64,000 nt of DNA from Smittia aterrima. Taxonomy: Eukaryota > Arthropoda > Insecta > Diptera > Chironomidae. A program made the position numbers and the translations under genes. Below, piece by piece: positions 31,895 to 41,642 of this stretch; the stretch's first letter is position 1; every line of letters starts with the position of its first letter. The notes under the pieces were generated by a model, which saw nothing but the letters and a program-made list of their open reading frames with translations, ran no database searches and was not told where the DNA came from. The stretch is from positions 6,510,001 through 6,574,000 of the forward strand of contig CP093831.1 of NCBI GenBank assembly GCA_033063855.1, read 5' to 3'.

Positions 31895-33278
31895 ATGAAA
31901 AGAACTAGTTTGACCCGGGCGGCTTTGCCGCCCGTCGAGTCGAATATCTTCGAGTTTTCCCGAGTTTTCCCAAAGTTTTCCCGAATTTCCGAAGTTTTTC
32001 CGACTTTTCCTGAAGTTTTCCCGAAATTTTCCCGAGTTTTCCGAAGTTTTCCGAAATTTTCCCGAGTTTTCCGAAGTTTTCCCAAGTTTTTGGTTCATGC
32101 ACAACGACGCTTAGTTCATTTTTTCGCCGCCAGTTGCGCTAAAGTCGAGCGTCACGCCACAGAAGGAAAGAAAGAAGGAAAGAAGGAATTTCACATCAAG
32201 CCAATTCTTATTATTATATGTTGTTTCATTGGTTGTTATTTTGTTTCACTTGAGTGCTGCCTTTTCCGACGGAGGAAATTGTGAATTTAGTGAGAATTCA
32301 AAGATTTACAACTGCCGCCTGACAAATGCAAAATATTCAACATCAAGTGATAAATTTTTAATCGAAGGTCTTCACAGTGAAGGCAGAAAAGATTCTGAAG
32401 TTGAAGAAATTTCTGTAGTGAACTCAAATTTAACTTCAGTTCCATTACAAATCTTTGATCGTTTCACTGAGCTTAAGAACATCAGCTTTGCGTCTGCTGG
32501 TGTGAAAGAACTTGACCGGCCATGGCGAAACTGTGATCAACTAACAGCGATCGCTTTCATTGAAAACAATCTTCAGCAGATTCCTGAAAAAATATTCGAA
32601 GCATGCAAAAATCTTGAAAGTTTCAACGTAAAAAGTTGTGGAATAAAAGAAATCAACTCGAAAGCTTTCAGTGGACTCGAGAAACTTCAAACTTTGGTCA
32701 TTACAAATTCGAAGCTTGAGAAAATTTATCCTGAAACGTTCGCCGCCTTGAAAACTATCGAAACGATTAATCTGAGTGGAAATCGCTTGAAGACAATTGA
32801 AACAGGAACTTTCAAGAATCTACCGCAACTCAGAAGCCTTCATCTCGATCAAAATCATGAGCTTTCTGAAATCCAGTCGTGGACTTTCGAAGAGCTCCCG
32901 AAACTTGAAATTGTTTCAATCAATGATTGTAACTTGAAGCACATCTACACTGACTCATTTGCAACAATGCCTCGAATTGAAACAATCAACTTTGGCGTAA
33001 ACAAATTGGAGAGCATTGAGCGTAACTTTCTCGATAATTTCCCAAAGCTTCAGAAATTTGATGTTCGTGACAATAAATGTGCTGATGATGTTTTCTTAAG
33101 AGCAGACGAAGGAAGTTTAGAGAAATGTTATGTAGAAGCAGAGGGCAGCAGAAGGCCTGGTGGCAGACCTCCAGCTGTCTACCCACGTCCGCCAAGAGGT
33201 GACAGCAATTCTCTCTATCAAGCAACTAAAGTTTTCGCGGTTGTCATTTCTTTATTTGTGATTGCAATACATTCATAA
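31895..33278 (+). pseudogene. LRR protein 4, signal peptide disrupted by insertion
   Basis: The body (32229..33278) is almost identical to LRR6: N-cap NCEFSENS, LRRs, C-cap and Pro-rich linker with hydrophobic tail. The ATG that should start it (31895, still reading ATG AAA AGA) is separated from the rest of the signal peptide by a 316-bp insert. Reading on from that ATG enters another frame and stops at 32284. The LRR frame is open back to a TAG at 32112 but contains no ATG, and I found no GT-AG pair joining ATG and body in frame. The LRR part itself has no stops, so the damage is recent. Confidence 0.7.
31905..32220. mobile_element. 316-bp insertion with terminal hairpin and TTTTCCCGA repeats
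   Basis: Defined by comparison with the intact LRR6 copy. Near its left end it has a perfect 8-bp stem with a 3-nt loop (CGGGCGGC-TTT-GCCGCCCG). The middle is ~150 bp of degenerate 10-13-bp units built on GTTTTCCCGA/GTTTTCCGAA. The right part is purine-rich (GAAAGAAGGAAAG). ATTATTATG on the left and ATTATTATATG on the right could be a decayed target duplication. I do not recognise the element. ORFs on either strand here are repeat artefacts. Confidence 0.6.
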
Positions 33279-33329
33279 AAAGAAAATAAATAGAAAATGC
33301 GGAAAATTAATTTTTGATGGATCAACATT

Positions 33330-33513
33330 CGTTAATAATTGGAAACGTTCATCGTCAGACAGAGAAGACGAATTCAATGATTACCTTGAAGGATGTTTCG
33401 AGAGATTCGAGAATCCTGACCAAACTACGACAACGACAACAGGAGCGTCATCGATCACATTGAGTTTTGCTCTTTTATTATCAGCTTTTGTTCTAACTAA
33501 ACTCTCAATGTGA
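33330..33513 (+). pseudogene. Duplicated 3' fragment of LRR2
   Basis: Repeats the last ~60 codons of LRR2 from VNNWKRSSSDREDEF to the GPI-type tail FVLTKLSM, with a few substitutions. It lacks the signal peptide and repeats. It starts abruptly at the tandem-duplication junction and is not expected to encode a useful protein. Confidence 0.8.
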
Positions 33514-33606
33514 GTTATAGAAATTTCTTAAAAAAGACAAGAAATAAAAAAGATTTATAAATAAATCAAAATCTTCTTGAACGTCACGTTTAAAATGTGA
33601 TGAGTT

Positions 33607-33635
33607 AGATAAAGTGATAACACTGAATCTTATCT
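33607..33635 (+). promoter_or_regulatory. GATA-site cluster upstream of LRR5
   Basis: Duplicate of the AGATAA/TGATAA/CTTATCT cluster at 30273, with all three cores preserved. Confidence 0.45.
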
Positions 33636-33723
33636 GTAAAGCTCAGTTTTCAACTCTTTATTTTTTCCATTAGCTTCAACATAGTAGTTGCGTTCAGTCA
33701 GAGTTTTGTGCATTGAAATTAAC

Positions 33724-34824
33724 ATGAAATCAATCTTGTTAACAATAGTTCTTGCGATTACCATTTCGACATCGTTTGCTGCTGTCTGTGAATTTCACAA
33801 CACATTTAATGGCTACTCTTGTCGATTGGTGGATGGAACATTCTTGAATCCCGATGATCCTTTTATCATCGAAGGAAATCATCTCGAGAATAGAACTGAC
33901 GATGACGTAAGACATCTCGTCACAATCAACTCAACTTTAAATATTGTGCCGCAGCAAATATTCGACCGCTTTCAATACTTGCAACATATCCAATTATGGA
34001 ACGCTGGTCTAACTGATTTACATCAACCTTGGAAGAACTGCTCGCATATGTCGATAATCTCTATATCAGGAAACAACATTACGAGGATCCCTGGTCGGAT
34101 CTTTGAAGCTTGTCCTTTCTTATTGACTTTCGCGCTAAGCAGCTCTCGAACAACTGAGATTGATCCTCTTGCGTTAAGCGGATTGACTTATGTTCGAGCG
34201 ATTTTTATTGAATTTAGTTCAATAAGGACATTTCATCCTGACCTCTTCAAACCTTGTCGACATGTGGCGCGATTAAATTTTTTATCTGCTGGACTCGAGA
34301 GAATTCATCCGAACACTTTTCGAAGTTTAGAATTGGTCAATTCGATAGAACTGAGTTTCAATAAACTGAGAACAATTGAAACCGGAACTTTTCTGAATCT
34401 TCCAATTCTACAATGGGTCAGAATCAATCATAATGCAGCGCTTACTTCAATTCAAGAACTATCATTTGGAGCTTTGCCTTACCTTGAGTGGATCGATATT
34501 TCCAACTCAAACCTGACTGAACTGAGAGCAAACTCATTCACAGTTCTCCCCAAAATCAATGGGATTGGATTAACCGACAACCGTATTGGACAGATCGAGA
34601 GAAGTTTCTTCCAGAATTTTCCAAATATGACATCACTTGATGCACGAAGAAACGATTGTGTAAGTTTCCTTTGGTTTCGTTTACTTGATCCTGAACTTGT
34701 CTTCCGAGAATTCGAGGAATGCTTTTGGAGATCTGAAGGGATGCCATCAACTTTAGGTTCTTCCACACTTTCGATAAGTTTAGGAATGATTTCGATGTTG
34801 TGTCTTTTTAAAATTTGGTTTTAG
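33724..34824 (+). CDS. Secreted/GPI LRR protein 5
   Basis: A single exon of 366 residues, the tandem duplicate of LRR3. Signal peptide MKSILLTIVLAITIS, N-cap (CEFHN, YSCRLVDG), ten LRRs, C-cap (NDCVSFLW, FEECFW) and hydrophobic tail. Compared with LRR3 it has small indels: two residues fewer in the N-cap and three more before EFEECFW. Several substitutions fall on the repeat surface (for example RINHNAALTSI versus SFRHNAELTSI). Reading frame, promoter GATA cluster and 3' end are intact, so it is probably expressed. Confidence 0.82.
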   Translation: MKSILLTIVLAITISTSFAAVCEFHNTFNGYSCRLVDGTFLNPDDPFIIEGNHLENRTDDDVRHLVTINSTLNIVPQQIFDRFQYLQHIQLWNAGLTDLHQPWKNCSHMSIISISGNNITRIPGRIFEACPFLLTFALSSSRTTEIDPLALSGLTYVRAIFIEFSSIRTFHPDLFKPCRHVARLNFLSAGLERIHPNTFRSLELVNSIELSFNKLRTIETGTFLNLPILQWVRINHNAALTSIQELSFGALPYLEWIDISNSNLTELRANSFTVLPKINGIGLTDNRIGQIERSFFQNFPNMTSLDARRNDCVSFLWFRLLDPELVFREFEECFWRSEGMPSTLGSSTLSISLGMISMLCLFKIWF

Positions 34825-35222
34825 ATAAAAATGAACGAAAATAAAATGTTTGATTAGGATTTTTTTTTCATGAAATACAAAAAGTTTTATTTCATTCGTC
34901 AGCAAACTAATTTTAAATCATTTCGAAAAAGAACAAAAACGTGACCAAATTTGACGTAAAAAGAAAATTTATTTGATAACGAAGAGCAAAGGTCGAAAAG
35001 CTCTTCAATGAATCAGAGCTGCAGAAATATTTCTTTCAATGATTTTGTTGTTTTGTCAAATGACGTCTCAAATAATCTCGCGATAAATCGACTGATAAGT
35101 TTTATCTTATCGTAAAGTTCATTAGATATCGAAGTTTGTTTTGCTTAAATTCACGAGACAACTTGTGGTCCCATAGTTCAACGAATCAGTTGGTTAAATA
35201 CCTTTGACTTAATCAGATTATT
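34825..35222. other. Spacer with LRR6 promoter
   Basis: Duplicate of 31488-31894. Includes the GATA-type sites at 35093-35111 and a conserved stretch just before the ATG. No separate gene. Confidence 0.5.
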
Positions 35223-36332
35223 ATGAAAAGAATTGTTTCATTGCTTGTTATTTTGTTTCACTTGAGTGCTGCCTTTGCCGACGGAGGAAATTGTGAATTT
35301 AGTGAGAATTCTTCAAGGATTTACAACTGCCGCCTTACAGATGCAAAATATTCAACATCAAGTGATGAATTCTTAATCAAAGGTCTTCACAGTGAAGGCA
35401 GAAAAGATTCTGAAGTTGAAGAAATTTCTGTAGTGAACTCAAATTTAACTTCAGTTCCATTACAAATCTTTGATCGTTTCTCTGAGCTTAAGAACATCAG
35501 CTTTGCGTCTGCTGGTGTGAAAGAACTTGACCGGCCATGGCAAAACTGTGATCAACTAACAGCGATCACTTTCATTGAAAACAATCTTCAGCAGATTCCT
35601 GAAAAAATATTCGAAGCATGCAAAAATCTTGAAAGTTTCATCGTAAAAAGTTGTGGAATCAAAGAAATCAACTCGAAAGCTTTCAGTGGACTCGAGAAAC
35701 TTCAAACTTTGGTCATTACAAATTCGAAGCTTGAGAAAATTTATCCTGAAACGTTCGCCGCCTTGAAAACTATCGAAACGATTAATCTGAGTGGAAATCG
35801 CTTGAAGACAATTGAAACAGGAACTTTCAAGAATCTACCGCAACTCAGGAGCCTTCATCTCGATCAAAATCATGAGCTTTCTGAAATCCAGTCGTGGACT
35901 TTCGAAGAACTTCCGAAACTTGAAATCGTTTCAATCAATGACTGTAACTTGAAGCACATCTACACTGACTCATTTGCAACAATGCCTCGAATTGAAACAA
36001 TCAACTTTGGCGTAAACAAAGTGGAGAGCATTGAGCGTAACTTTCTCGATAATTTCCCAAAGCTTCAGAAATTTGATGTTCGTGACAATAAATGTGCTGA
36101 TGACGTTTTCTCAAGAGCAGACGAAGGAAGTTTAGAGAAATGTTATGTAGAAGCAGAGGGCAGCAGAAGGCCTGGTGGCAGACCTCCAGCTGTCTACCCA
36201 CCTGGTAACAGACCTCCAGCGGTGCCTCCAGGTGTTTACCCACGTCCGCCAAGAGGTGACAGCAATTCTCTCTACCAAGCAACTAAAGTTTTCGCGGTTG
36301 TCATTTCTTTATTTGTGATTGCGATACATTGA
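35223..36332 (+). CDS. Secreted/GPI LRR protein 6
   Basis: A single exon of 369 residues, the intact counterpart of LRR4. Signal peptide MKRIVSLLVILFHLSAAFA, N-cap (NCEFSENS, YNCRLTDA), FLIKGLHSEGRKDSEVE, about ten LRRs, and C-cap Cys in DNKCADD and LEKCYVEA. A Pro-rich linker (GGRPPAVYPPGNRPPAVPP) leads to a hydrophobic tail (VFAVVISLFVIAIH). The linker is ~20 residues longer than in LRR4. Differences in LRR4/LRR6 are few, so the duplication is young. Cell-surface location is inferred from the tail. Confidence 0.83.
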   Translation: MKRIVSLLVILFHLSAAFADGGNCEFSENSSRIYNCRLTDAKYSTSSDEFLIKGLHSEGRKDSEVEEISVVNSNLTSVPLQIFDRFSELKNISFASAGVKELDRPWQNCDQLTAITFIENNLQQIPEKIFEACKNLESFIVKSCGIKEINSKAFSGLEKLQTLVITNSKLEKIYPETFAALKTIETINLSGNRLKTIETGTFKNLPQLRSLHLDQNHELSEIQSWTFEELPKLEIVSINDCNLKHIYTDSFATMPRIETINFGVNKVESIERNFLDNFPKLQKFDVRDNKCADDVFSRADEGSLEKCYVEAEGSRRPGGRPPAVYPPGNRPPAVPPGVYPRPPRGDSNSLYQATKVFAVVISLFVIAIH

Positions 36333-36596
36333 TAAAAAAGAAAAGAAAATAAATAGAAAATGCGGAAAATTAATTTTTGATGGAGCAAATTTTACTTTCG
36401 CAGTTCTCGTGCTTTAGTGACCTACAGATTGTCGATTTAGCTACTGGCGTTTATCGAGTTTTGTTTAGTGATTGTGATAATTTTACGGTTTCATTCATCT
36501 CGCTGCAGTCGGTTTGATTTCAGTTTCTTATTTTTGCTTAAAGCTCTAGAAACTTAATAAATCAAAGTTAAAATAATTTGAAGACATTGAAGAAAG

Positions 36597-37899
36597 ATGA
36601 GGCAAAATATTTTTTCTGTCTGGATTGTGTTTACTCAGTTTTGTAGTTTGGTGTTCAGTGTCACAGATTGGAATAAAATTAATGAAGTTTGTGGAATTTC
36701 CTATGCGGATCGAATCGTGGGAGGAACAAAAGCAGCGATCGGGCAGTTTCCATGGATTGCACATCTCGGAATTATGCGTTAGTTCGATTAATTAAATCAA
36801 TTTTAGTCAAATAACTTATTTAAAATGCAGGTCGTGACTCGGCTACAACTTTCACTCTGAGTTATGAATGCGGAGGTTCATTAATTCATCCACGATTTGT
36901 GATAACGGCTGCTCACTGCGTCATTGGCCTAGAAGACGGTGAATCACTGTAAGCATGAAAGCTTCTTCTAAAATTTAAATTTCTAATAAATCTTCGTTTC
37001 TAGAACTTCTGTAAAACTCGGCGAACACAATTTGGAAACTGAAATTGATTGCGAATACGGCCATTGCGCTGAGCCCCCTCAAATAATTTTCGCAAAGAAT
37101 GTTTTCGTTCCTAAGGAGTTTGATTTGACGACGCTCGCGCATGACATTGCTTTAATCGAAATGTCTGAAGAAGCTAAATTTACAGATTTTGTCAGTCCCG
37201 TCTGCTTGCCAAGCGGCGATTTAGTTCATAATTCGCTGCTTACAGAGATTGTTGAAGTGAGTAAAAGTTTTATTAATTCGAAGGAATTTGTTTTGATTTT
37301 TCTTTAATTCTGTGGATCGCGGGTTGGGGTTGGTAAGTAAAAGAAATGTTGAGGCAATGTTATACAAGATAGATAACAATTATTCATCGTTCTAGGTTTG
37401 ACCCGGATGAGCCAGCAGTGAGTAATTTAAAAGAAGAAAAATGTTTGAATTTCAAAACACTTTTCGATTTCCAAAGGCTTCAACGGTATTGCAGGTCGTC
37501 AAACTTCCTGTTGTAGAACTTGAGAGATGCAAAAGGGTCCAACAACTTAAACATTATGATTTCTCCGAAGGTCAGATTTGTGTTGGAGGTGTGGAAGGAA
37601 AAGGTATGAAAGCTTCTTTGTTAACGATTTTTTTTACTAATTATCGATTGCAGATTCTTGTAACGGTAATTAAATTAAACTGACTTCTTAGTCAAAAGCT
37701 AAATCCTTTCGTTTCGAAAGGCGATTCGGGTGGACCACTCGTGAAAGCTTTAGTTGCAAATCCCGACCAAGGTCCGCGATATTTTCTCTTCGGCCTTGTC
37801 TCCTTTGGAGTTCCAAGCTGCGGCAAGTTCCCAACTCCTGCTGTCTACCGAAATGTTTCGCATTACTTGCCATGGATCTACGCAAATATCGAAGATTGA
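36597..37899 (+). CDS. Trypsin-like serine protease (S1A)
   Basis: Eight exons (36597..36777, 36831..36948, 37004..37256, 37313..37332, 37396..37417, 37477..37603, 37654..37665, 37721..37899) give 303 residues. Signal peptide, short pro-region with a Cys, activation site ADRIVGG, then His (TAAHC), Asp (HDIAL) and Ser (GDSGGP) of the triad. DSCNGDSGG puts Asp at the S1 pocket base, so trypsin-like specificity is predicted. There is no CLIP domain. Exon 7 is only 12 nt and encodes the S1-pocket residues. The intron before WIAGWGW ends in TG instead of AG, so either splicing is non-canonical or the copy is damaged. Resembles extracellular cascade proteases. Confidence 0.75.
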
Positions 37900-37989
37900 T
37901 GTGAATAAAGTTTGAATTGTCGATTTAATACTTTAGATAGAGAATATATTATTTAAATTTAACAGTTTATCTGATAAACTTTAAATGTT

Positions 37990-40323
37990 TCAGTGGAGTT
38001 TGACGCTAATCTTTCGTTTCTGATGCTGAATTGTTTGCGTCTTAATGAAGTGATTCTTCAACTTGTCAAAATTTATTTCACTTTGACTCTCGATTGATCT
38101 GTGAATTGAACTGATTTTAGTAAATTTTCAATGAATTTCGGATCAACTTACTTTGAGTGCGCACTTTTGATGTTCGAAGTTGCTGGAATGCATTGAAGAC
38201 GATTCTTCAAAAGATGAAAAGTGTCAGTCTGAGGTAACAGCATAAGAATTCCATAAAGAGCGTTGGAAAGGTTGTCAGCATCTGGCGTCTTTAGAATCAG
38301 CGTCAATCTCAATGCTTGGGAAAATATGAGATTTAATAACAAAATTTCAATTTTAAATAAAAAGCTTACAAGCGAATATTGGAGACTCGAGGAGCTGCAC
38401 AAGCTTATCTAGTTCAACTAAATAATCAACTGTGATTTCTAAGCTTCCTCTGTAAATGAAAGAAATGTTTAGACAGAGGACAAGAGCAAACATAAAACAA
38501 CTTACAGAATAATGACAAGATTTGAGACATGCTCAAAGCAGTTCGCAAGCAAACAAAGCGATATTGTAGAAACTGGGCAGTTCGCCCAGCAGAAATAAAG
38601 ACATTCGAACAACGAAGCTGACTTTGGGTTTTGAATGTTTCTTAACGTTGTTCTTAGATCGAAAAGCTCGGTCGATGTGAACAATATATTGTTGAGCTTT
38701 CGAACCATAATCGATGTAAACTTAACGTTTTCGCCTTCTTTCGAAAGGATTTCAGCGAGTGTTCTGTAAATGTATTCCGCGTTTAGAAGTGCGCACAATT
38801 GCTTTATGATTAGTGTCCCTCGATTCTCCAGAAACTCTTTGTCTTCTTTAAACAGCTTCAGCATACTTTCGAGGAATTCCCGATATTTCTCTTGGTTGAA
38901 GTCCGTTCCTTTATCCTGAGATGATTTTACAATATCAGCGATAACAGTCAAACCTTCAAGAACAACTTCATCCGAAGCATCGTTGAGAATGTTGAGAAGA
39001 ACCGGGAACAGGTTGCTGGCATGATCAGATATTTCATCTTGTGATTCAGTGAAGAGATGATGAATCCATTTCAAAGCATTGACTTTCGTCAACACAGAAT
39101 CATGAACACAATACATTTTTAAAACTTCCATAACAGATTCTAAATCAAGATTTGCAAGTGCATTGCGATTTTGTTTAAGCGACACAAGTTCCATCATTCG
39201 GGCATTTACTAAGGTTGCGTTATCTTTGATATCTGAAACCATTTCTGAGTATTAGAACATCAAACTAAGAAAAAGCTGCTTACTTTTCTTGTTGTTGTCG
39301 TCGTAAGCCAAACAAGGAAGAACAGCTGAGAAGATCCCACTCGAGTATGAAAGCATTGCAACGCCGGAAATATTCAAGAACTCTCGAAGCCAGGTCATAG
39401 CAGTTAATTGAACAAGTTCGTTGCTATTTTGTGCGTGTAGGATAAGAATGTTTGTCATTTTTGGAAGATCAACAGACGACTGATCGTGTTTGATGTTCTT
39501 CAAGAATTGCAGCAAAAGCGTTTCACTCATTCTTTGGATTTCGAACATTTGATCTTCAAGCATTTGAAAAATTCCATCGAGAATTTCTGGTAAGTAATGA
39601 AGCATATTTATCTCGGGAACTGCATTGAGTATCTGATGAAGAAATTTTAAATTAAAAATCGAATTAGCAGCAAAATAATTGTTTTCTCACCGAAATCCAA
39701 GATATCAAAAATTGTCGTGCAAATGAGTTTTTGGTCAACACTCTTTCTCTTAGAAGTGGAATAAAAGAAGGCAAATCAAATATCTGAGAGTTCTCGGTGA
39801 TAATATCTTTCAGCAAACGATCCAAAAGCTCTGACGCGTTTTTAACTGAAACATCAGGATCGGCAACGAGTCTTGATAAAGCTGAAAATATCTCAGGGAA
39901 TGAGGGGATGATCGCTTGTCGCGAGACCTTGACAATGTTGTACAGCGATTCACTGGCAAAGTAGCGAACTCGAGTGTCGGGATCAAGGAGGCAACTAAGA
40001 ACAGGCAAGAGAAGTTCAGTGATATATCCTTCGCTGTCAGATCCAAGAGCGATTGCACAACTTGCGAGAGCGATCAATCCTCCTTTCCTCTTATTCGGAT
40101 CTTTGCTGGTACAGAACTGTGTAGCGAAGGTGGAAATCATATTTTTGATCTGAGAAGAATTCTTGCTTTTGTTGAATTCTTGAATCATTCTAAAAAATTG
40201 AAAAGTAAGAAAATATTAGAAAAATCGCCGATAAACTCACTTCTCGACTTCCTGAGCAGCTAACTTCCTCTTCTCATAAGTTTTATCAGACAGCGCCTTT
40301 GCGCAACTCTCGCTGATGGACAT
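37990..40323 (-). CDS. Vac14: VAC14, PIKfyve-complex scaffold
   Basis: Seven exons on the minus strand (40323..40241, 40189..39691, 39632..39284, 39232..38506, 38449..38370, 38314..38152, 38110..37990) give 673 residues of HEAT-type repeats. Diagnostic segments are the start MSISESCAKALSDKTYEKRK, LLLPVLSCLLDPDTRVRYFA, SWISVILNAVPEINMLHYLP and the C-terminal ALYGILMLLPQTDTFHLLKN with LQCIP. Family role: a pentameric scaffold on endolysosomes that holds PIKfyve and FIG4 and controls PI(3,5)P2. It is somewhat shorter than human VAC14 (782). It shares a 163-bp bidirectional promoter interval with mRpS2. Confidence 0.92.
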
Positions 40324-40486
40324 TTTTGTTAATTAAACAGATTTTTCAAGTCAATTTTCTATTTTCAGTTTGTTTACTGGGATCTGAAAAGATTGGGATT
40401 GCGAAAGATTGAAATTGCTCAATTGCTCATTTGCTCAGTTTCACGTTGTTATTAAATTTCTTTCCAAACATTTTCACGTTTTAAAG

Positions 40487-41384
40487 ATGTTTTTAAGAAA
40501 CGGAGGTAATTTAGATAATTTAAAACATGTTCATTCATCAACTAACTTATTCTTTATCTTTACTAGGACAAACGTTTCTTCGCCTTTTTGTGAATAATGC
40601 ATCGAAAAAGAATTTTTCATCTGCAGCCGCTTCCGAGCCTTTACAAAAACTTGAAGTTCCACAAAACAAATTGCTTGTGAATCCACTTCACCATCCTGAC
40701 TACTTCAACGTTGCTAACTTGTTTACGATTCGTGATTTGTTTGAGGCTCGAGTTCATTTCGGTCATAAAGATGGAAGCTTGGATGAGAAGATGTCGCCAT
40801 ACATCTTCGGATCCAGACTCGGTCATCTCATCTTCGATCTTGATCAAACTGCTGAGAACCTTAGACGAGCACTCAACGTTACAGCACACATTGCTTTCCA
40901 AGGTGGCATAGTTTTGTTCTTCTGTAGAAATTCATTGAATTCTTACAATGTGGAAAAGGCGGCTATGGAATGCGGCGAGTTCTCTCATACGAGATATTGG
41001 CGAGGAGGTGTCTTCACAAATGCAAATATTCAATTCGGAGCTGTTACCAGTAAGTTGAAATGAATCTCTTTTATCGTCGACATTTATTAACTCTTATTTC
41101 TTATTTAAGGACTTCCCGATCTGTGCATCTTCTTCAATACATTAAACACTGTCATGTCTCAACACACAGCGATTCGTGACTCGGCCAAAATGAATATTCC
41201 GACGATCGGCATTGTCGACAGTAACTGCAATCCTGACTTAATCACTTATGTCGTGCCAGGAAATGATGATTCACCAGCATCAATTAACCTTTACTGTCAT
41301 CTTTTTAAGGAAGCAATTCTAAGAGGAAAGGAAAAGAGACGACAAGTAATGATGGATGCACCAAAGGAAGAAATTAACGAATAG
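40487..41384 (+). CDS. mRpS2: Mitochondrial ribosomal protein S2 (uS2m)
   Basis: Exons 40487..40505, 40567..41049 and 41110..41384 give 258 residues. A basic, Ser/Ala-rich N-terminus acts as a mitochondrial presequence. Ribosomal S2 signatures follow: LFEARVHFGHKDGSLDEKMS, GSRLGHLIFDLDQT, THTRYWRGG-like SHTRYWRGGVFTNA, LPDLCIFFNT, and IPTIGIVDSNCNPDLITYVV. Role: small-subunit mitoribosomal protein at the head-body junction. All motifs are intact and the length fits insect mRpS2. It is divergent from VAC14. Confidence 0.93.
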
Positions 41385-41642
41385 TCATTATGAAATGAAT
41401 AAAGCAGCTTAGTTCGATACTTTACTTCGGCTTTTACATTCTTCAAGTTTTGAGAATGATTTGGTATTAATTGTGAAGTGTTATCGATTATCGACAGTTC
41501 GGTCTGATAATGTTTGATAGTGTTCATGAGGCTTAATCTTTATAATTTGATAAATAGTCAATGATTGCCGAATGTATTTAATCGAAGAGTCTAAGTCTTC
41601 GATTTTAGTCAACGGTCGGTTCTCAATCGAGAAACAATTAAA

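Larger units (their letters stand above)
29996..36384 (+). repeat. 3.3-kb direct tandem duplication in the LRR cluster
   Basis: Unit 1 is 29996-33321 (3' end of LRR2, LRR3, LRR4); unit 2 is 33330-36384 (LRR2 fragment, LRR5, LRR6). The offset is 3334 bp at LRR3/LRR5 and falls to about 3050 by the end because LRR4 carries the insert. The junction at 33322-33329 has eight extra bases; with its flanks it reads ATCAACATTCG, which also occurs inside LRR2 at 29901. That suggests the original breakpoint lay there, followed by a small deletion. UTRs and promoters are included, so regulation was copied too. Confidence 0.85.

Noticed and set aside
31850..32104. Minus-strand ORFs rich in GKLRKTRENFGK-type repeats
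   Set aside because: They are translations of the TTTTCCCGA minisatellite within the insertion, with no start context or conservation.
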